Assembly: GCF_014205295.1 (NCBI RefSeq)
Contig: NZ_JACHNF010000001.1
Coordinates: 992,001-1,056,000, forward strand
Direction of reading: 5' to 3'
Origin: Kribbella solani
Lineage (GTDB): Bacteria; Actinomycetota; Actinomycetes; Propionibacteriales; Kribbellaceae
DNA length: 64,000 bases
This document shows, piece by piece, positions 27,126 to 35,442 of this stretch (position 1 is the stretch's first letter; the number at the start of each line of letters is the position of its first letter). The translations under genes and the position numbers were made by a program. The notes under the pieces were generated by a model. That model saw only the letters and a program-made list of their open reading frames with translations. It made no database searches and had not been told where the DNA came from.

Positions 27126-28580
27126 GTGACCGGACCACAACGCGAGCTCACGCGGACTCCGTCGGCGGCCGATCCGGCCGTGGCCGGGCTGACAGTCGGG
27201 CTCGGCGGGCCGTCCGGGCGGTTCGCCCGGCTCAGCTCGTCCTGGTGGACCCCGTTGCGGATCGCGCTCGCGGTCTGCACGATCACGTTCGGTCTCGGCG
27301 TACTGCAGAAGGCGCCGTGCATGGAAGCCGGCTGGGATCGGCAGAGCTGGCGGCCGTTCAAGGCGCTGTGTTACTCCGACATCGGGTTCCTGTACCAGGA
27401 GCGCGGCTTCGCGGAGGGCAACCGGCCGTTCCTGGACACCGGCAACTACCCCGTACTCGAGTATCCGGTGCTCACCGGTGGTTTCATGGAAGTCGCCGCG
27501 CAGATCACCTGGCTGATGACCGGCGACCCGAAGAAGGACGTCACGGTCGAGCAGAAGCGCGACACGGCCGGGGTGTTCTTCCTGGTCAACACCGTGATGC
27601 TGTTCCTGTGCGCGTTGGTCATCGTCGGGTTGACGGTGGCTACGGCACGTGGAGTAGCGCGCAAGCCCGGCGCGGCCCGTGGGCAGCCGCTGGACGCCCT
27701 GTACGTCGCTGCTGCTCCGGCGCTCGCACTGACGTCGACGATCAACTGGGACTTGTTCGCGGTCGCGCTCACCGCCGGCGCGATGTTCGCCTGGTCACGC
27801 GGGAAACCGGTGTGGTTCGGCGTACTGCTCGGGCTGGGGACGGCGGCGAAGTTCTACCCGTTCCTGTTGCTGGGGCCGTTGCTGATCGTGTGCATCCGCG
27901 GCCGGAAGTTGTGGCCGTGGGTCCAGGCACTGGTCTCGACGGCGGTCGCGTGGGCGTTGGTGAACGCACCGATCTACCTGCTGGCGAAGAACGAGTGGCT
28001 GTCGTTCTGGCAGTTCAACGACGAGCGGGAAAGCGACTACGGCTCGATCTGGTACGTCCTGAAGCTCGCCAAGCACGAGGTCGCGGACGTCAACCAGCTG
28101 AACATCGTGATCTTCGCGGGGCTCTGCCTGTCGATCGCGATCCTCGGTCTGATGGCGCCTCGACCACCTCGCTTCGCGCAGCTCGCGTTTCTCGTGGTGG
28201 CGGCGTTCCTGCTGATCAACAAGGTGTACTCACCGCAGTACGTCCTGTGGTTGCTGCCGCTGGTCGCGCTGGCCCGGCCGCGGTTGCGGGACTGGCTGAT
28301 CTGGCAGGCGTGCGAGTGTTTCTACTGGATGCTGGTGTGGATGCATCTCGCCCAGTTCCTGGCGCCCGGCAACCCGGACGTACCGGACCGGATCTACTGG
28401 CTGTCGGTGATCCTGCGGATGGCCGGCACGCTGTGGCTGATGCTGGTGGTCGCCCGCGACATCCTGCTGCCGGAGAACGATCCGGTCCGGCACGGCGACC
28501 TGGTCGACGACCCGTCCGACGGTGTCCGGCCGCGGCGGCGAGGCAGGCTTGCCACCGCCTCGGCAATGTCTACTAACTAG
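27126..28580 (+). CDS. GT87/DUF2029-type membrane mannosyltransferase-like protein
   Basis: About 484 residues, with ~10 membrane helices. The N-terminal helix is followed by a loop CYSDIGFLYQERGFAEGNRPFLDTGNYPVLEYPVLTGG, in the position where GT-C enzymes have catalytic acids. LGTAAKFYPFLLLGPLL and NKVYSPQYVLWLLPL are typical of the DUF2029 group that uses polyprenyl-phosphomannose. GTG 27126 is preferred from AGGAG at 27109-27113; ATG 27114 and 27117 are alternatives. It resembles the mycobacterial Rv0051 group as I remember it. Confidence 0.82.
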   Translation: MTGPQRELTRTPSAADPAVAGLTVGLGGPSGRFARLSSSWWTPLRIALAVCTITFGLGVLQKAPCMEAGWDRQSWRPFKALCYSDIGFLYQERGFAEGNRPFLDTGNYPVLEYPVLTGGFMEVAAQITWLMTGDPKKDVTVEQKRDTAGVFFLVNTVMLFLCALVIVGLTVATARGVARKPGAARGQPLDALYVAAAPALALTSTINWDLFAVALTAGAMFAWSRGKPVWFGVLLGLGTAAKFYPFLLLGPLLIVCIRGRKLWPWVQALVSTAVAWALVNAPIYLLAKNEWLSFWQFNDERESDYGSIWYVLKLAKHEVADVNQLNIVIFAGLCLSIAILGLMAPRPPRFAQLAFLVVAAFLLINKVYSPQYVLWLLPLVALARPRLRDWLIWQACECFYWMLVWMHLAQFLAPGNPDVPDRIYWLSVILRMAGTLWLMLVVARDILLPENDPVRHGDLVDDPSDGVRPRRRGRLATASAMSTN

Positions 28581-28635
28581 ATCATATTTCGAGACAATGA
28601 TCGCCGGTGGTCGCCGGCGATCTACCGTCGGTGTC

Positions 28636-28896
28636 ATGAGGCCGACGCTGACCGTGATCGTGGACCCCGCCGACCGCTGGATGAGCCGGGCCGCGTGCAT
28701 CGGCCAGGCACCCGCGTACGACGAGACCGCGCCCCGCTGGGAACAGCGGAAGGCCCGTGAACTCTGCCTGAGCACCTGCCCGGTACTGGCCGAATGCCGC
28801 GACTGGGCGCGCCGCACCAAGTACACCGGCACCGCCGCCGGCGAAACCCTGCTCTACGGCCGCCGCCGCGGCCACCCCGAATCCGCCGCCAGCTGA
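28636..28896 (+). CDS. Atypical WhiB-like protein
   Basis: 86 residues from ATG 28636. DRWMSRAACIGQAP, then ELCLSTCPVLAEC, gives four cysteines in Wbl order. The middle pair is C-x3-C instead of the standard C-x2-C, and the GVWGG turn is replaced by GTAAGETLLYG before a basic RRRGH tail. Wbl proteins bind a 4Fe-4S cluster and act with sigma factors. If this one holds a cluster, its geometry should differ. It is convergent with the ATP-grasp gene, separated by a terminator. Confidence 0.75.
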   Translation: MRPTLTVIVDPADRWMSRAACIGQAPAYDETAPRWEQRKARELCLSTCPVLAECRDWARRTKYTGTAAGETLLYGRRRGHPESAAS

Positions 28897-28934
28897 CCCA
28901 CCCCGCCCGATTTCCTTTCAGGCGTTAACCACCG

Positions 28935-28980
28935 AAATTGCCCCTTCACCCATCGCATGCGGGGAGTGAAGGGGCAGTTT
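28935..28980. terminator. Bidirectional terminator
   Basis: Perfect 11-bp stem TGCCCCTTCAC (28939-28949) with GTGAAGGGGCA (28966-28976). It is extended outward by a G-U pair and three A-T pairs, giving AAA on one side and TTT on the other. It lies between the convergent WhiB-like and ATP-grasp genes, so it can serve both. Confidence 0.85.
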
Positions 28981-28994
28981 GAGAGGTGAACCCC

Positions 28995-29870
28995 TCAGCT
29001 GGTTTTGGAGGTGAGGCGGGTGGCCAGGGCGGTGGCCAGGGCGGTGGCGAGGTGGGTGGCGGCGGTGGGGGACTGGGGGAGGAACAGGTAGGGCTCGATG
29101 AGTTCGATTTCCATCAGCAGGAAGCGGCCGTTCACGACGACGCCGTCGACCCGGGCGTACAGCGGGGTCGGGCCGGACGCGGACAGCGCCGCCTGGGCGG
29201 TCGCCAGTACGTCGGCGGGCGGGTCGGTGGGGATGACCTGGCCGCCGTACGATTCCTGGACCCGGTAGTCGCCGGCCGCCGGGCGCTTCACCACCGCGTG
29301 GCTGAACTCGCCGTCGAAAAACAGCAGCGACCACTCGCCCGCGGACTGGATCTCCGGCAGGAACGGCTGCACGAGGTACACCAGGTCGGGCAGCTCGGCG
29401 AGTGCCTGGTCGAGCTCCGGCGAACCGGCGAGCGCACGAACCGTGTGCAGCGCGTTACCGCTCACGGTCGGCTTGATCACGATCTCCTGACCGGTCAGGC
29501 CGGCCACGACCTCGCGCAAGCATGCACCCGCCGCGACCTGGGACGGGACGATCGCCACGCCCTTCTCGCGCAACTCCAGCAGGTACTGCTTGTCGCTGTT
29601 CCAGCGCACCTGCTCGGTGTCGTTCAGTACTGGTACGCCCGACTTGTCGAGCAGGGCGAGCCATTCGGTGAACTCGGCGTAGCGCAGGAAGTAGTCCCAG
29701 ACCGTACGCAGCAGCACCGCGTCGTACGCCGACCAGGTGACCGACGGGTCGGTCCAGACCTCGACGACCGGGTCGAGTCCGGCGGCGCGAAGGGCGTCGA
29801 GGAGCGGGCGTTCATCCGGATGCAGTTCGGCGTACCCGGCCGAGGTCGCGATGGCGATGCGTTGTGTCAC
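28995..29870 (-). CDS. ATP-grasp domain protein (DcsG/RimK-like)
   Basis: 291 residues. N-terminal preATP domain IAIATSAGYAELHPDERPLLDAL with LLRTVWDYFLRYAEFTEWL and NDTEQVRWNSDKQYLLEL. ATP-binding Lys in EIVIKPTVSG and C-terminal metal ligands ARVDGVV and LMEIELIEPYLF. This pattern matches the prokaryotic glutathione-synthetase-like group that includes the D-cycloserine ligase DcsG. The first 59 bp overlap the end of the upstream GT87-like gene, so it is the last gene of that operon. The C-terminus holds an Ala-Thr-Ala-Leu repeat. Substrate unknown. Confidence 0.85.
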   Translation of the reverse strand: MTQRIAIATSAGYAELHPDERPLLDALRAAGLDPVVEVWTDPSVTWSAYDAVLLRTVWDYFLRYAEFTEWLALLDKSGVPVLNDTEQVRWNSDKQYLLELREKGVAIVPSQVAAGACLREVVAGLTGQEIVIKPTVSGNALHTVRALAGSPELDQALAELPDLVYLVQPFLPEIQSAGEWSLLFFDGEFSHAVVKRPAAGDYRVQESYGGQVIPTDPPADVLATAQAALSASGPTPLYARVDGVVVNGRFLLMEIELIEPYLFLPQSPTAATHLATALATALATRLTSKTS

Positions 29871-31179
29871 GTTCGTCAGTGTTCGTTGCCGATGGCGGTG
29901 CGGTCAAACCTGATTTGGCAACAATCCGGCGACGCAGCGTGATCACGATCACGACGACCGCGAGGGCGGCGAGGTGGATCAGGCCCTGGCGAGTGGGGTG
30001 GCCGAAACTCGCGTACGCGAGGTAGGCGGCGAGTGGGACGGCGAGCCATTCGGGGCGGTGCGCGAGTACGGCCAGGGCGATCAGCGGGAGGCCGTACCAG
30101 GGGTAGGTCGGCGTGGCGATCAGCAGCGCGGCGCCGTACAGCCAGCAGCAGGTGAGCGCGATCGGATCGCGGCGGGTGCGATGGAACGCGAGCGCGGCGA
30201 GGGCGATCGCGAGCGCCGCGGCGGTCAGCTGGCGGGCCTCAGGAGGTAACAGGAGCGCGAGAATCGCGGATCTGGAGCTGCCGTCGGAGAACCCTTCCTG
30301 GTCGAGGTAGCCGGGCAGGAAGCCGGCGACAAGGATGCCGACGGCAAGCACGTGCGGGAGATAGGTAGCGATGAAGGTGCTGAGGGCAACCAGTGGGCGG
30401 CGGGTGCGGAAGGCTGGGAGGAGTAGCAACGGGAGCAGCTTGACGCTGCCGGCCGCGCCGAGCAGGATCGCGGCGAGCTTCGGGCGGCGGGCGGTGGTGA
30501 TGACGGCAGCGGCGATGAGGAGGGCGGCGAGGACGTCCACGTGGGCGGCGTTGGCGGCCTCGATCGCGACGATCGGTGACCAACCCCACAACGCGGCCCA
30601 GCGCGGGTCTTGTACCGCGAGTAGCCAGGTGAGTGCGATCGCGATCAGCGCGGCGGCCAGTTGAACCCCGAGGGTGCCGGCGGACCAGGGCGTGACGAGC
30701 GCGACCACGGTGAAGTACGCCTCGGCGATCGGTGGGTAGATGGTTGGCACGCCTGGGCGGTTGATTCTGGTTCGCGCGTCGTCGACGGGGAGTTGCGCGG
30801 GGTTCTTGGGTACGCCGGTGACGCCTGACTTCTGGGTCGGGGACAGGCCGGGGAAGAGGATGGGGTCGCGGAGCTTCGCCAGCGTGTCGTCGAGGGGCAC
30901 CTGCGCGTACGGGGAGTGGCCGGAGAGTTGTACTCGCCCGTCCCAGACGTAGCGGTAGGCGTCCGTGCTGGTGATGGGCGCGTGGGTCAACCCTGGTACT
31001 TGGCAAACCACCGCCACAGCTACCACCGCACCAACCGTCAGACCCCGCCCGAACCGCCACACCGCGCCGGCGACCAGAACAGTCCCCACGACTACCACCC
31101 ACTGGTGGGCTGCCGCGGCCACAACCACCCCCGCGGTCGCAGCCGCAACAACACCTGCGAGTACCCACTGGCCGCGCAT
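29812..31179 (-). CDS. GT87-like polytopic membrane glycosyltransferase
   Basis: 455 residues, ~11 helices. It has the luminal loop TSTDAYRYVWDGRVQLSGHSPYAQVPLDD, with acidic residues as in GT-C enzymes, then GVPTIYPPIAEAYF, and GSVKLLPLLLLPAF, which parallels other DUF2029/GT87 proteins. ATG 31179 shares its A with the upstream stop (TGATG). The C-terminal ~35 residues are hydrophilic and overlap the ATP-grasp start by 59 bp. Probably transfers a sugar from a polyprenyl carrier outside the membrane. Confidence 0.85.
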   Translation of the reverse strand: MRGQWVLAGVVAAATAGVVVAAAAHQWVVVVGTVLVAGAVWRFGRGLTVGAVVAVAVVCQVPGLTHAPITSTDAYRYVWDGRVQLSGHSPYAQVPLDDTLAKLRDPILFPGLSPTQKSGVTGVPKNPAQLPVDDARTRINRPGVPTIYPPIAEAYFTVVALVTPWSAGTLGVQLAAALIAIALTWLLAVQDPRWAALWGWSPIVAIEAANAAHVDVLAALLIAAAVITTARRPKLAAILLGAAGSVKLLPLLLLPAFRTRRPLVALSTFIATYLPHVLAVGILVAGFLPGYLDQEGFSDGSSRSAILALLLPPEARQLTAAALAIALAALAFHRTRRDPIALTCCWLYGAALLIATPTYPWYGLPLIALAVLAHRPEWLAVPLAAYLAYASFGHPTRQGLIHLAALAVVVIVITLRRRIVAKSGLTAPPSATNTDERDTTHRHRDLGRVRRTASG

Positions 31180-32435
31180 CAGCTGGTTCGGCGGAGGGTC
31201 AGGAAGGCTCGGTGGGGAGTGCGCCAGTCTTCGGTGGGATGGAGGTTGGAGTGGTGGGCGTGGCGGATCAGCGCGTGGGTGCCTACCCTTGCCCAGGGCA
31301 ACGGGCTGGAGCGGCGGCCGGTGGTGCTGTGGAGGACGATCGGCGCGGTCTCGTCCAACTCGTCATCCGGATCGACCTCTACCAGTACGAGACCGTCCGG
31401 GCGGACCAGTTCGGCGCAGCGGCGGAGGAGTACGCCGGGTGCACCACCGATCCCGATGTTCCCGTCCATCAGCAACACGCTGCCCCACCGCCCCTCGCCG
31501 GGCAGCGGGTCTTGTACCGGACGGTGCAGCGCCGCCGCCCCGCGAGCTGTCGTCAGTGAAACCGCCCGCGGCGACACATCCACGCCGAGCGCCGGGATTC
31601 CACGCTCGGCCAGCGCGATCACGATCCGCCCTGGACCACACCCGACGTCCAGTACTGGTCCCTCGCACCGGCTGAGGGCTAGCCGATCCACTTCATCCGC
31701 GGGCGCCGACCACCGATCGAGCTCCGACAACGCCGGCACGGCGCGTCCATCGATGCCGGTGGCAACCACTCGCGCCTTGCCGCCGAGCGCCTGTTCGAAC
31801 AAGGCCCCTGGATGTGCCGCGTGCTGCAGCCGCCGATGCAGCCGCGACATCCGTAGTGCTGGAAACTCTGCTGCCAGCCAGGCGGCGTCGCGTGGCGTGT
31901 CCATGTCTCGCAGCGTCGGCAACATACGTACGCGCAATCCCAGTGCCAGCAAACGGCGTAGCTGATCGCGACCGGTGTAATCGGTGGACATCGGTACGCC
32001 GACCAAGGCCCGTCGGTCCGGCTTTCGGAGCCCAAGGCACCAATATCCACCGTCCTCCGTGAGCCCCAGCACCGCGTCGTGCCCGGACCAATGAAACCCG
32101 AGCAACTCCGGGCGCAGTTGCGGGGTATCCATCCCGACCAGCAACATCGGCGTACCGTCGTACACATCCTCGAACGCGGCCGCCAGCCGCTCATCCAGCC
32201 CATCCCCGCGCTGCCCGACCACCTCGAACCCGGCCGGCAACCAGGACCCCGGTTCACCCTCCAGTACAACAACCCGCCGCCCGGCCGCCGCCCGCTGCAC
32301 CGCACTCAACGTGTCACCAAGCGAAGCCCGTGCCAACGCCGCCGCCTCGACCGCACTGAACTCCCCCTGCAACCGAGTCTTAACCCGCCCAGCCACAGGC
32401 GCCTTCGCGATCACAATCACCGTCCCCCGAGTCAC
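31179..32435 (-). CDS. DUF2064 (TIGR04282-like) glycosyltransferase fused to a class I SAM methyltransferase
   Basis: 418 residues from GTG 32435, whose GTGA overlaps the GT2 stop. Residues ~1-205: IVIAKAPVAGRVKTRL, LLVGMDTPQLRPELL and AVLGLTEDGGYWCLGL, the MobA-like DUF2064 fold. Residues ~230-418: GPVLDVGCGPGRIVIALAERG (SAM motif I), GVDVSPRAVS, and VLLMDGNIGIGG. The two domains are commonly separate neighbouring genes in such operons, as I recall. It lies between a GT2 and a GT87-like gene, suggesting synthesis of a modified sugar or lipid. Confidence 0.85.
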   Translation of the reverse strand: MTRGTVIVIAKAPVAGRVKTRLQGEFSAVEAAALARASLGDTLSAVQRAAAGRRVVVLEGEPGSWLPAGFEVVGQRGDGLDERLAAAFEDVYDGTPMLLVGMDTPQLRPELLGFHWSGHDAVLGLTEDGGYWCLGLRKPDRRALVGVPMSTDYTGRDQLRRLLALGLRVRMLPTLRDMDTPRDAAWLAAEFPALRMSRLHRRLQHAAHPGALFEQALGGKARVVATGIDGRAVPALSELDRWSAPADEVDRLALSRCEGPVLDVGCGPGRIVIALAERGIPALGVDVSPRAVSLTTARGAAALHRPVQDPLPGEGRWGSVLLMDGNIGIGGAPGVLLRRCAELVRPDGLVLVEVDPDDELDETAPIVLHSTTGRRSSPLPWARVGTHALIRHAHHSNLHPTEDWRTPHRAFLTLRRTS

Positions 32436-33220
32436 CGCCCCCGCCCCTTCCACACGCGGCTCAACCACACGCGGCTCAACCACACGCGGCTCAACCACAC
32501 GCGGCTCATCCGCGCCGGCGTCTTCCGCGCCGCCGCCCTCCACGCCTGCGCCTTCAACACCGGCGTCGTCGGGCCTGTCAGTACCTTCGACATGTCCAGT
32601 ACGGCTCGTGCGGCGCCGAGGGGTGTGCCTGTTACTTTCGAGCGTCCCGAGCGCGGTAGGTAGTCGACGTCGATCTCCACGATCCGCCAACCGGCGTCGG
32701 CCGCGCGCACCACGGTCTCCAACGGGTACCCGGACCGCCGGTCCGCGATCACGAGGTTCAGCAGCGGCTGCCGGCGGGCGGCGCGCATCGGTCCGAGGTC
32801 GTGCAGCGCGACGCCGGTCCGCCGCCGGATCCGGCGCGACAACTCCGCGTTCGCCAACCGCAGATGCCACGGCCACGCCCGCCGCGACACCGGCCGCCGG
32901 CGCCCGACGGCCAGGTCCGCGTACCCCGCGAGTACCGGCGTGATGACCCGCATCAGCTGCTGAGGATCGAGCGACGCGTCAGCATCCATGAACGCGACCA
33001 CCTCGGCCCGCGCCGCCTCCAGCCCGGCGTGGCACGCGGCGCCGTACCCCTTGACCTTGCAGTGTACGACCGCCGCGCCCAACCCGGCCGCGATCTCCGC
33101 CGAGCCGTCCGTGGAACCGTTGTCGACGACAACGGCCCGCACGTCCGGTGGGAGCCGACCGAGAATCCAGGGCAGGGCGGCGGCCTCATTCAGGCACGGC
33201 AGCACGAGATCGACGAACAC
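32432..33220 (-). CDS. GT2-family glycosyltransferase with repetitive C-terminus
   Basis: About 262 residues from GTG 33220 (GTG 33244 also possible). FVDLVLPCLNEAAALPWIL, AVVVDNGSTDGSAEIA, DXD-type AFMDADASLDP, and GRRRPVSRRAWPWHLRLANAELSRRIRRRTG. The protein ends with a four-fold SRVWL pentapeptide from a 15-bp DNA repeat. Its stop overlaps the start of the DUF2064-methyltransferase gene. It is divergent from the response regulator at 33343. Confidence 0.88.
   Translation of the reverse strand: MFVDLVLPCLNEAAALPWILGRLPPDVRAVVVDNGSTDGSAEIAAGLGAAVVHCKVKGYGAACHAGLEAARAEVVAFMDADASLDPQQLMRVITPVLAGYADLAVGRRRPVSRRAWPWHLRLANAELSRRIRRRTGVALHDLGPMRAARRQPLLNLVIADRRSGYPLETVVRAADAGWRIVEIDVDYLPRSGRSKVTGTPLGAARAVLDMSKVLTGPTTPVLKAQAWRAAARKTPARMSRVWLSRVWLSRVWLSRVWKGRGR
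32453..32508. repeat. 15-bp tandem repeat, ~3.7 copies, at the end of the GT2 gene
   Basis: Units at 32453-32467, 32468-32482, 32483-32497 and a partial fourth, each CACGCGGCTCAACCA. In the minus-strand frame they encode SRVWL. The three first units are identical, so the expansion is recent or kept uniform. Confidence 0.9.
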
Positions 33221-33342
33221 GCTTCGACGGTACGGACGAACCACCGCCCCCGGCGCCCCAGCGCGACTACGGGTCGCTTACGTTGGTGGGCGTAGCGGTG
33301 CTGGTGGGGCGTGGGACCGGGTGGACGATCTACGCTCTGAAG

Positions 33343-34038
33343 GTGGCTACTCGTGTGCTCGTCGTCGATGACGACCCGACCGTGTCCAACGTCGTCTCGG
33401 CGTACCTGACCAAAGCCGGGTACGACGCCCGCGTGGTGGCCGACGGCGCGTCCGCGGTCGAGGTCTGGCAGCAGTGGAAGCCGTCGGTCGTCGTACTGGA
33501 CGTGATGCTGCCCGGACTCTCCGGCCTGGACGTACTCCGCCGGATGCGCGCGGCCGACGACGGCGCGGCGGTGATCATGCTCTCGGCGCGCGGCGAGGAA
33601 GAGGATCGGCTGGTCGGGCTGGAGGTCGGCGCGGACGATTATGTGGTCAAACCGTTCAGCCCGCGCGAGCTGACGCTGCGGGTGCAGGCGATGGTCCGTC
33701 GCGAGGAGCGCCTGGCCGGGCTCGATCTGACGCCGACCAAGCTGAGCGCCGGCCCGGTGCTCGTCGACACGGCGGCGCGGCGCGCGTACCTGAACGATGC
33801 CGAGTTGTCGCTGACGCATCGGGAGTTCGACCTGCTCGCGTACCTGGTGGCGCATGCGGGCAAGGCGTACACGAAGGTGGAACTGCTCCGCCGCGTGTGG
33901 GGCTGGGACTTCGGCGACTCGTCGACCGTGACGGTGCATGTCCGGCGCCTGCGAGAGAAGATCGAGAGCGACCCGTCCGACCCGAAACTCGTGCTCACGG
34001 TCCCCCGCACCGGCTACCTCTTCTCAGCCGGCACCTGA
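33343..34038 (+). CDS. OmpR-family response regulator
   Basis: 231 residues from GTG 33343. Receiver: VLVVDDDP, phospho-acceptor Asp in VVVLDVMLPG, IMLSARGE, VVKPFSP. Winged-helix domain: LSLTHREFDLLAYLVAHAG and VTVHVRRLREKIESDPSDPKLVLTVPRTGYLF. The stop TGA overlaps the next ATG (TGATG). It heads an operon with a small membrane ORF and a histidine kinase, and is divergent from the GT2 operon it may control. Confidence 0.95.
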   Translation: MATRVLVVDDDPTVSNVVSAYLTKAGYDARVVADGASAVEVWQQWKPSVVVLDVMLPGLSGLDVLRRMRAADDGAAVIMLSARGEEEDRLVGLEVGADDYVVKPFSPRELTLRVQAMVRREERLAGLDLTPTKLSAGPVLVDTAARRAYLNDAELSLTHREFDLLAYLVAHAGKAYTKVELLRRVWGWDFGDSSTVTVHVRRLREKIESDPSDPKLVLTVPRTGYLFSAGT

Positions 34039-34253
34039 TGAACACCACCACCCGCACGAACACCACAACCCCGCCGATCGCGGCCACCCCGTTGAACGCG
34101 GACACCCTCGTGAACGCCCGGACCCCGCTGAACGTGGGCACCTGCCTGAATGCCCGGACCCCGCTGAACGCGGACACCTTGCTGAGCGTCGGGGTGCTGT
34201 TGGGTGTGGGTGTCTTGCTGTGGGCTGGGGTGCTGATGGGGGTGGGGGACTGA
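34038..34253 (+). CDS. Small repetitive putative membrane protein between regulator and kinase
   Basis: 71 residues from ATG 34038 to TGA 34251-34253. It is joined by TGATG to the regulator upstream and to the kinase downstream. A Thr/Asn/Pro-rich N-terminus leads into six 6-residue units of form T-x-[LV]-N-x-x (34086-34193), then a hydrophobic helix LLSVGVLLGVGVLLWAGVLMGVG. About nine in ten codons end in G or C, as in real genes here, whereas the neighbouring frames do not. A sensor accessory role is conceivable. It could instead be a repeat-expanded spacer. Confidence 0.5.
   Translation: MNTTTRTNTTTPPIAATPLNADTLVNARTPLNVGTCLNARTPLNADTLLSVGVLLGVGVLLWAGVLMGVGD
34086..34193. repeat. Six 18-bp tandem units within the small ORF
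   Basis: Units start at 34086, 34104, 34122, 34140, 34158 and 34176, each beginning ACC and containing TGAAC-like cores. Units 1 and 5 encode the same hexapeptide TPLNAD. The period keeps the reading frame open. Confidence 0.75.
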
Positions 34254-35407
34254 TGAGCAAGGATATGTTCACGATTTTGGGGCTTACCACGTTGTGGACG
34301 TTGGTGGTGGCCGCGGGTGGGGCGGCGGCCTTGTGGCGGTTTCGGGGGCGGTCGTTGCGGATCACCATCATCGTGGCGGCGCTGGCGCCGTTGGTTGCCG
34401 CGCTGGCGGCGGTCCTGCAGAGCGTACGGGCGATGTTCATTTCGGCGCACGACTCGTGGGTGGTGCTGTGGACGCTGGCGTTCGCGGCGTTGCTCGGGCT
34501 GGCGATGTCGGTGCTGCTGGGGCATTGGATCAGTGCCGGTTCGCGGGCGGTCGGGCGGCAAGTGCGGCAGCTCGGCAGTTCGTACGAGCCGCTGGAGGGT
34601 GCTGGTGGGACCGTGCCCGCGGAGCTGGCCGAGCTGACTGACGAGCTGGAGATGACCCGGAAGAAGCTGGCGGCTTCGCATGACCGGGAGCGTGCGTTGG
34701 AGGCGAGCCGGCGGGAGCTCGTCGCGTTCATGTCGCATGATCTGCGGACTCCGTTGGCTGGTTTGCGAGCTGTTTCGGAGGGGCTTGAGGACGGGGTGAT
34801 CGACGACGTGCCGGGCGCGTTGCGGCAGATGCGCGCGACTGTTGACCGGATGACTGGGTTGGTGGATGACCTGTTCGAGTTGTCCCGGTTGTCGACGGCT
34901 CCTCCGCCGCGGCGGCGGTCGGCGGTGAGTTTGCGGGAGCTGGCTGAGGACGTTGCCGGGGAGAACGGCGAGCACGCGCGGGCGGAGGGCGTACGGCTGA
35001 CGGTCGCGACGCCGGCCGGTGATGATCGGCTCGCGGTCCAGGGCGATCCGGATGAGCTGAGCCGTGCTGTGACGAACCTGGTGGGTAATGCGATTCGCCA
35101 TACCGCGGCTGGTGGAGAGGTTACGGTCACCGTGGACCGTGAGGCCGATGGCCGGGTCCGGTTGGCCGTCACGGATGCCTGCGGCGGCATTCCCGCTGCT
35201 GACTTGCCGAGGGTGTTCGACGTCGGTTGGCGCGGAGACGCCCAACGCACCCCGGAAACGGTGCCCTCCGCCAGCGGAAAAAGTGGAATCGGCGGTGGGT
35301 TGGGGTTGGCTATTGCTCGTGGGGTTGTTGAATCGCATGAGGGCACGATTGGTGTGACCAACACTGCCACTGGGTGCAGCTTCAAGGTGGATTTGCCTGC
35401 AGGCTGA
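34253..35407 (+). CDS. Sensor histidine kinase
   Basis: 384 residues from ATG 34253. Two N-terminal helices: ILGLTTLWTLVVAAGGAAALW and VLWTLAFAALLGLAMSVLLGHWI, with almost no extracytoplasmic loop, so it may sense within the membrane or through a partner. A HAMP-like linker is followed by HisKA with His in AFMSHDLRTPLAGLRAV and HATPase with NLVGNAIRHT, DACGGIP and GGGLGLAIARG. Cotranscribed with the regulator at 33343. Confidence 0.94.
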   Translation: MSKDMFTILGLTTLWTLVVAAGGAAALWRFRGRSLRITIIVAALAPLVAALAAVLQSVRAMFISAHDSWVVLWTLAFAALLGLAMSVLLGHWISAGSRAVGRQVRQLGSSYEPLEGAGGTVPAELAELTDELEMTRKKLAASHDRERALEASRRELVAFMSHDLRTPLAGLRAVSEGLEDGVIDDVPGALRQMRATVDRMTGLVDDLFELSRLSTAPPPRRRSAVSLRELAEDVAGENGEHARAEGVRLTVATPAGDDRLAVQGDPDELSRAVTNLVGNAIRHTAAGGEVTVTVDREADGRVRLAVTDACGGIPAADLPRVFDVGWRGDAQRTPETVPSASGKSGIGGGLGLAIARGVVESHEGTIGVTNTATGCSFKVDLPAG

Positions 35408-35442
35408 CCTACGCCCAGCAGGTCGGGGCGCCAGTGGCCAGC

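Noticed and set aside
32436..32876. N-terminal extension of the DUF2064-methyltransferase protein
   Set aside because: This part lies entirely over the GT2 gene in another frame and is low-complexity; GTG 32435 overlaps the GT2 stop exactly.
34086..34193. Possible CRISPR or iteron array
   Set aside because: 18-bp units without spacers that keep a reading frame; no replication gene nearby.
33938..34252. N-terminal extension of the histidine kinase through the repeat region
   Set aside because: It would overlap the response regulator end, reads His/Pro/Arg/Glu-rich sequence, and ATG 34253 fits the TGATG overlap and the first membrane helix.
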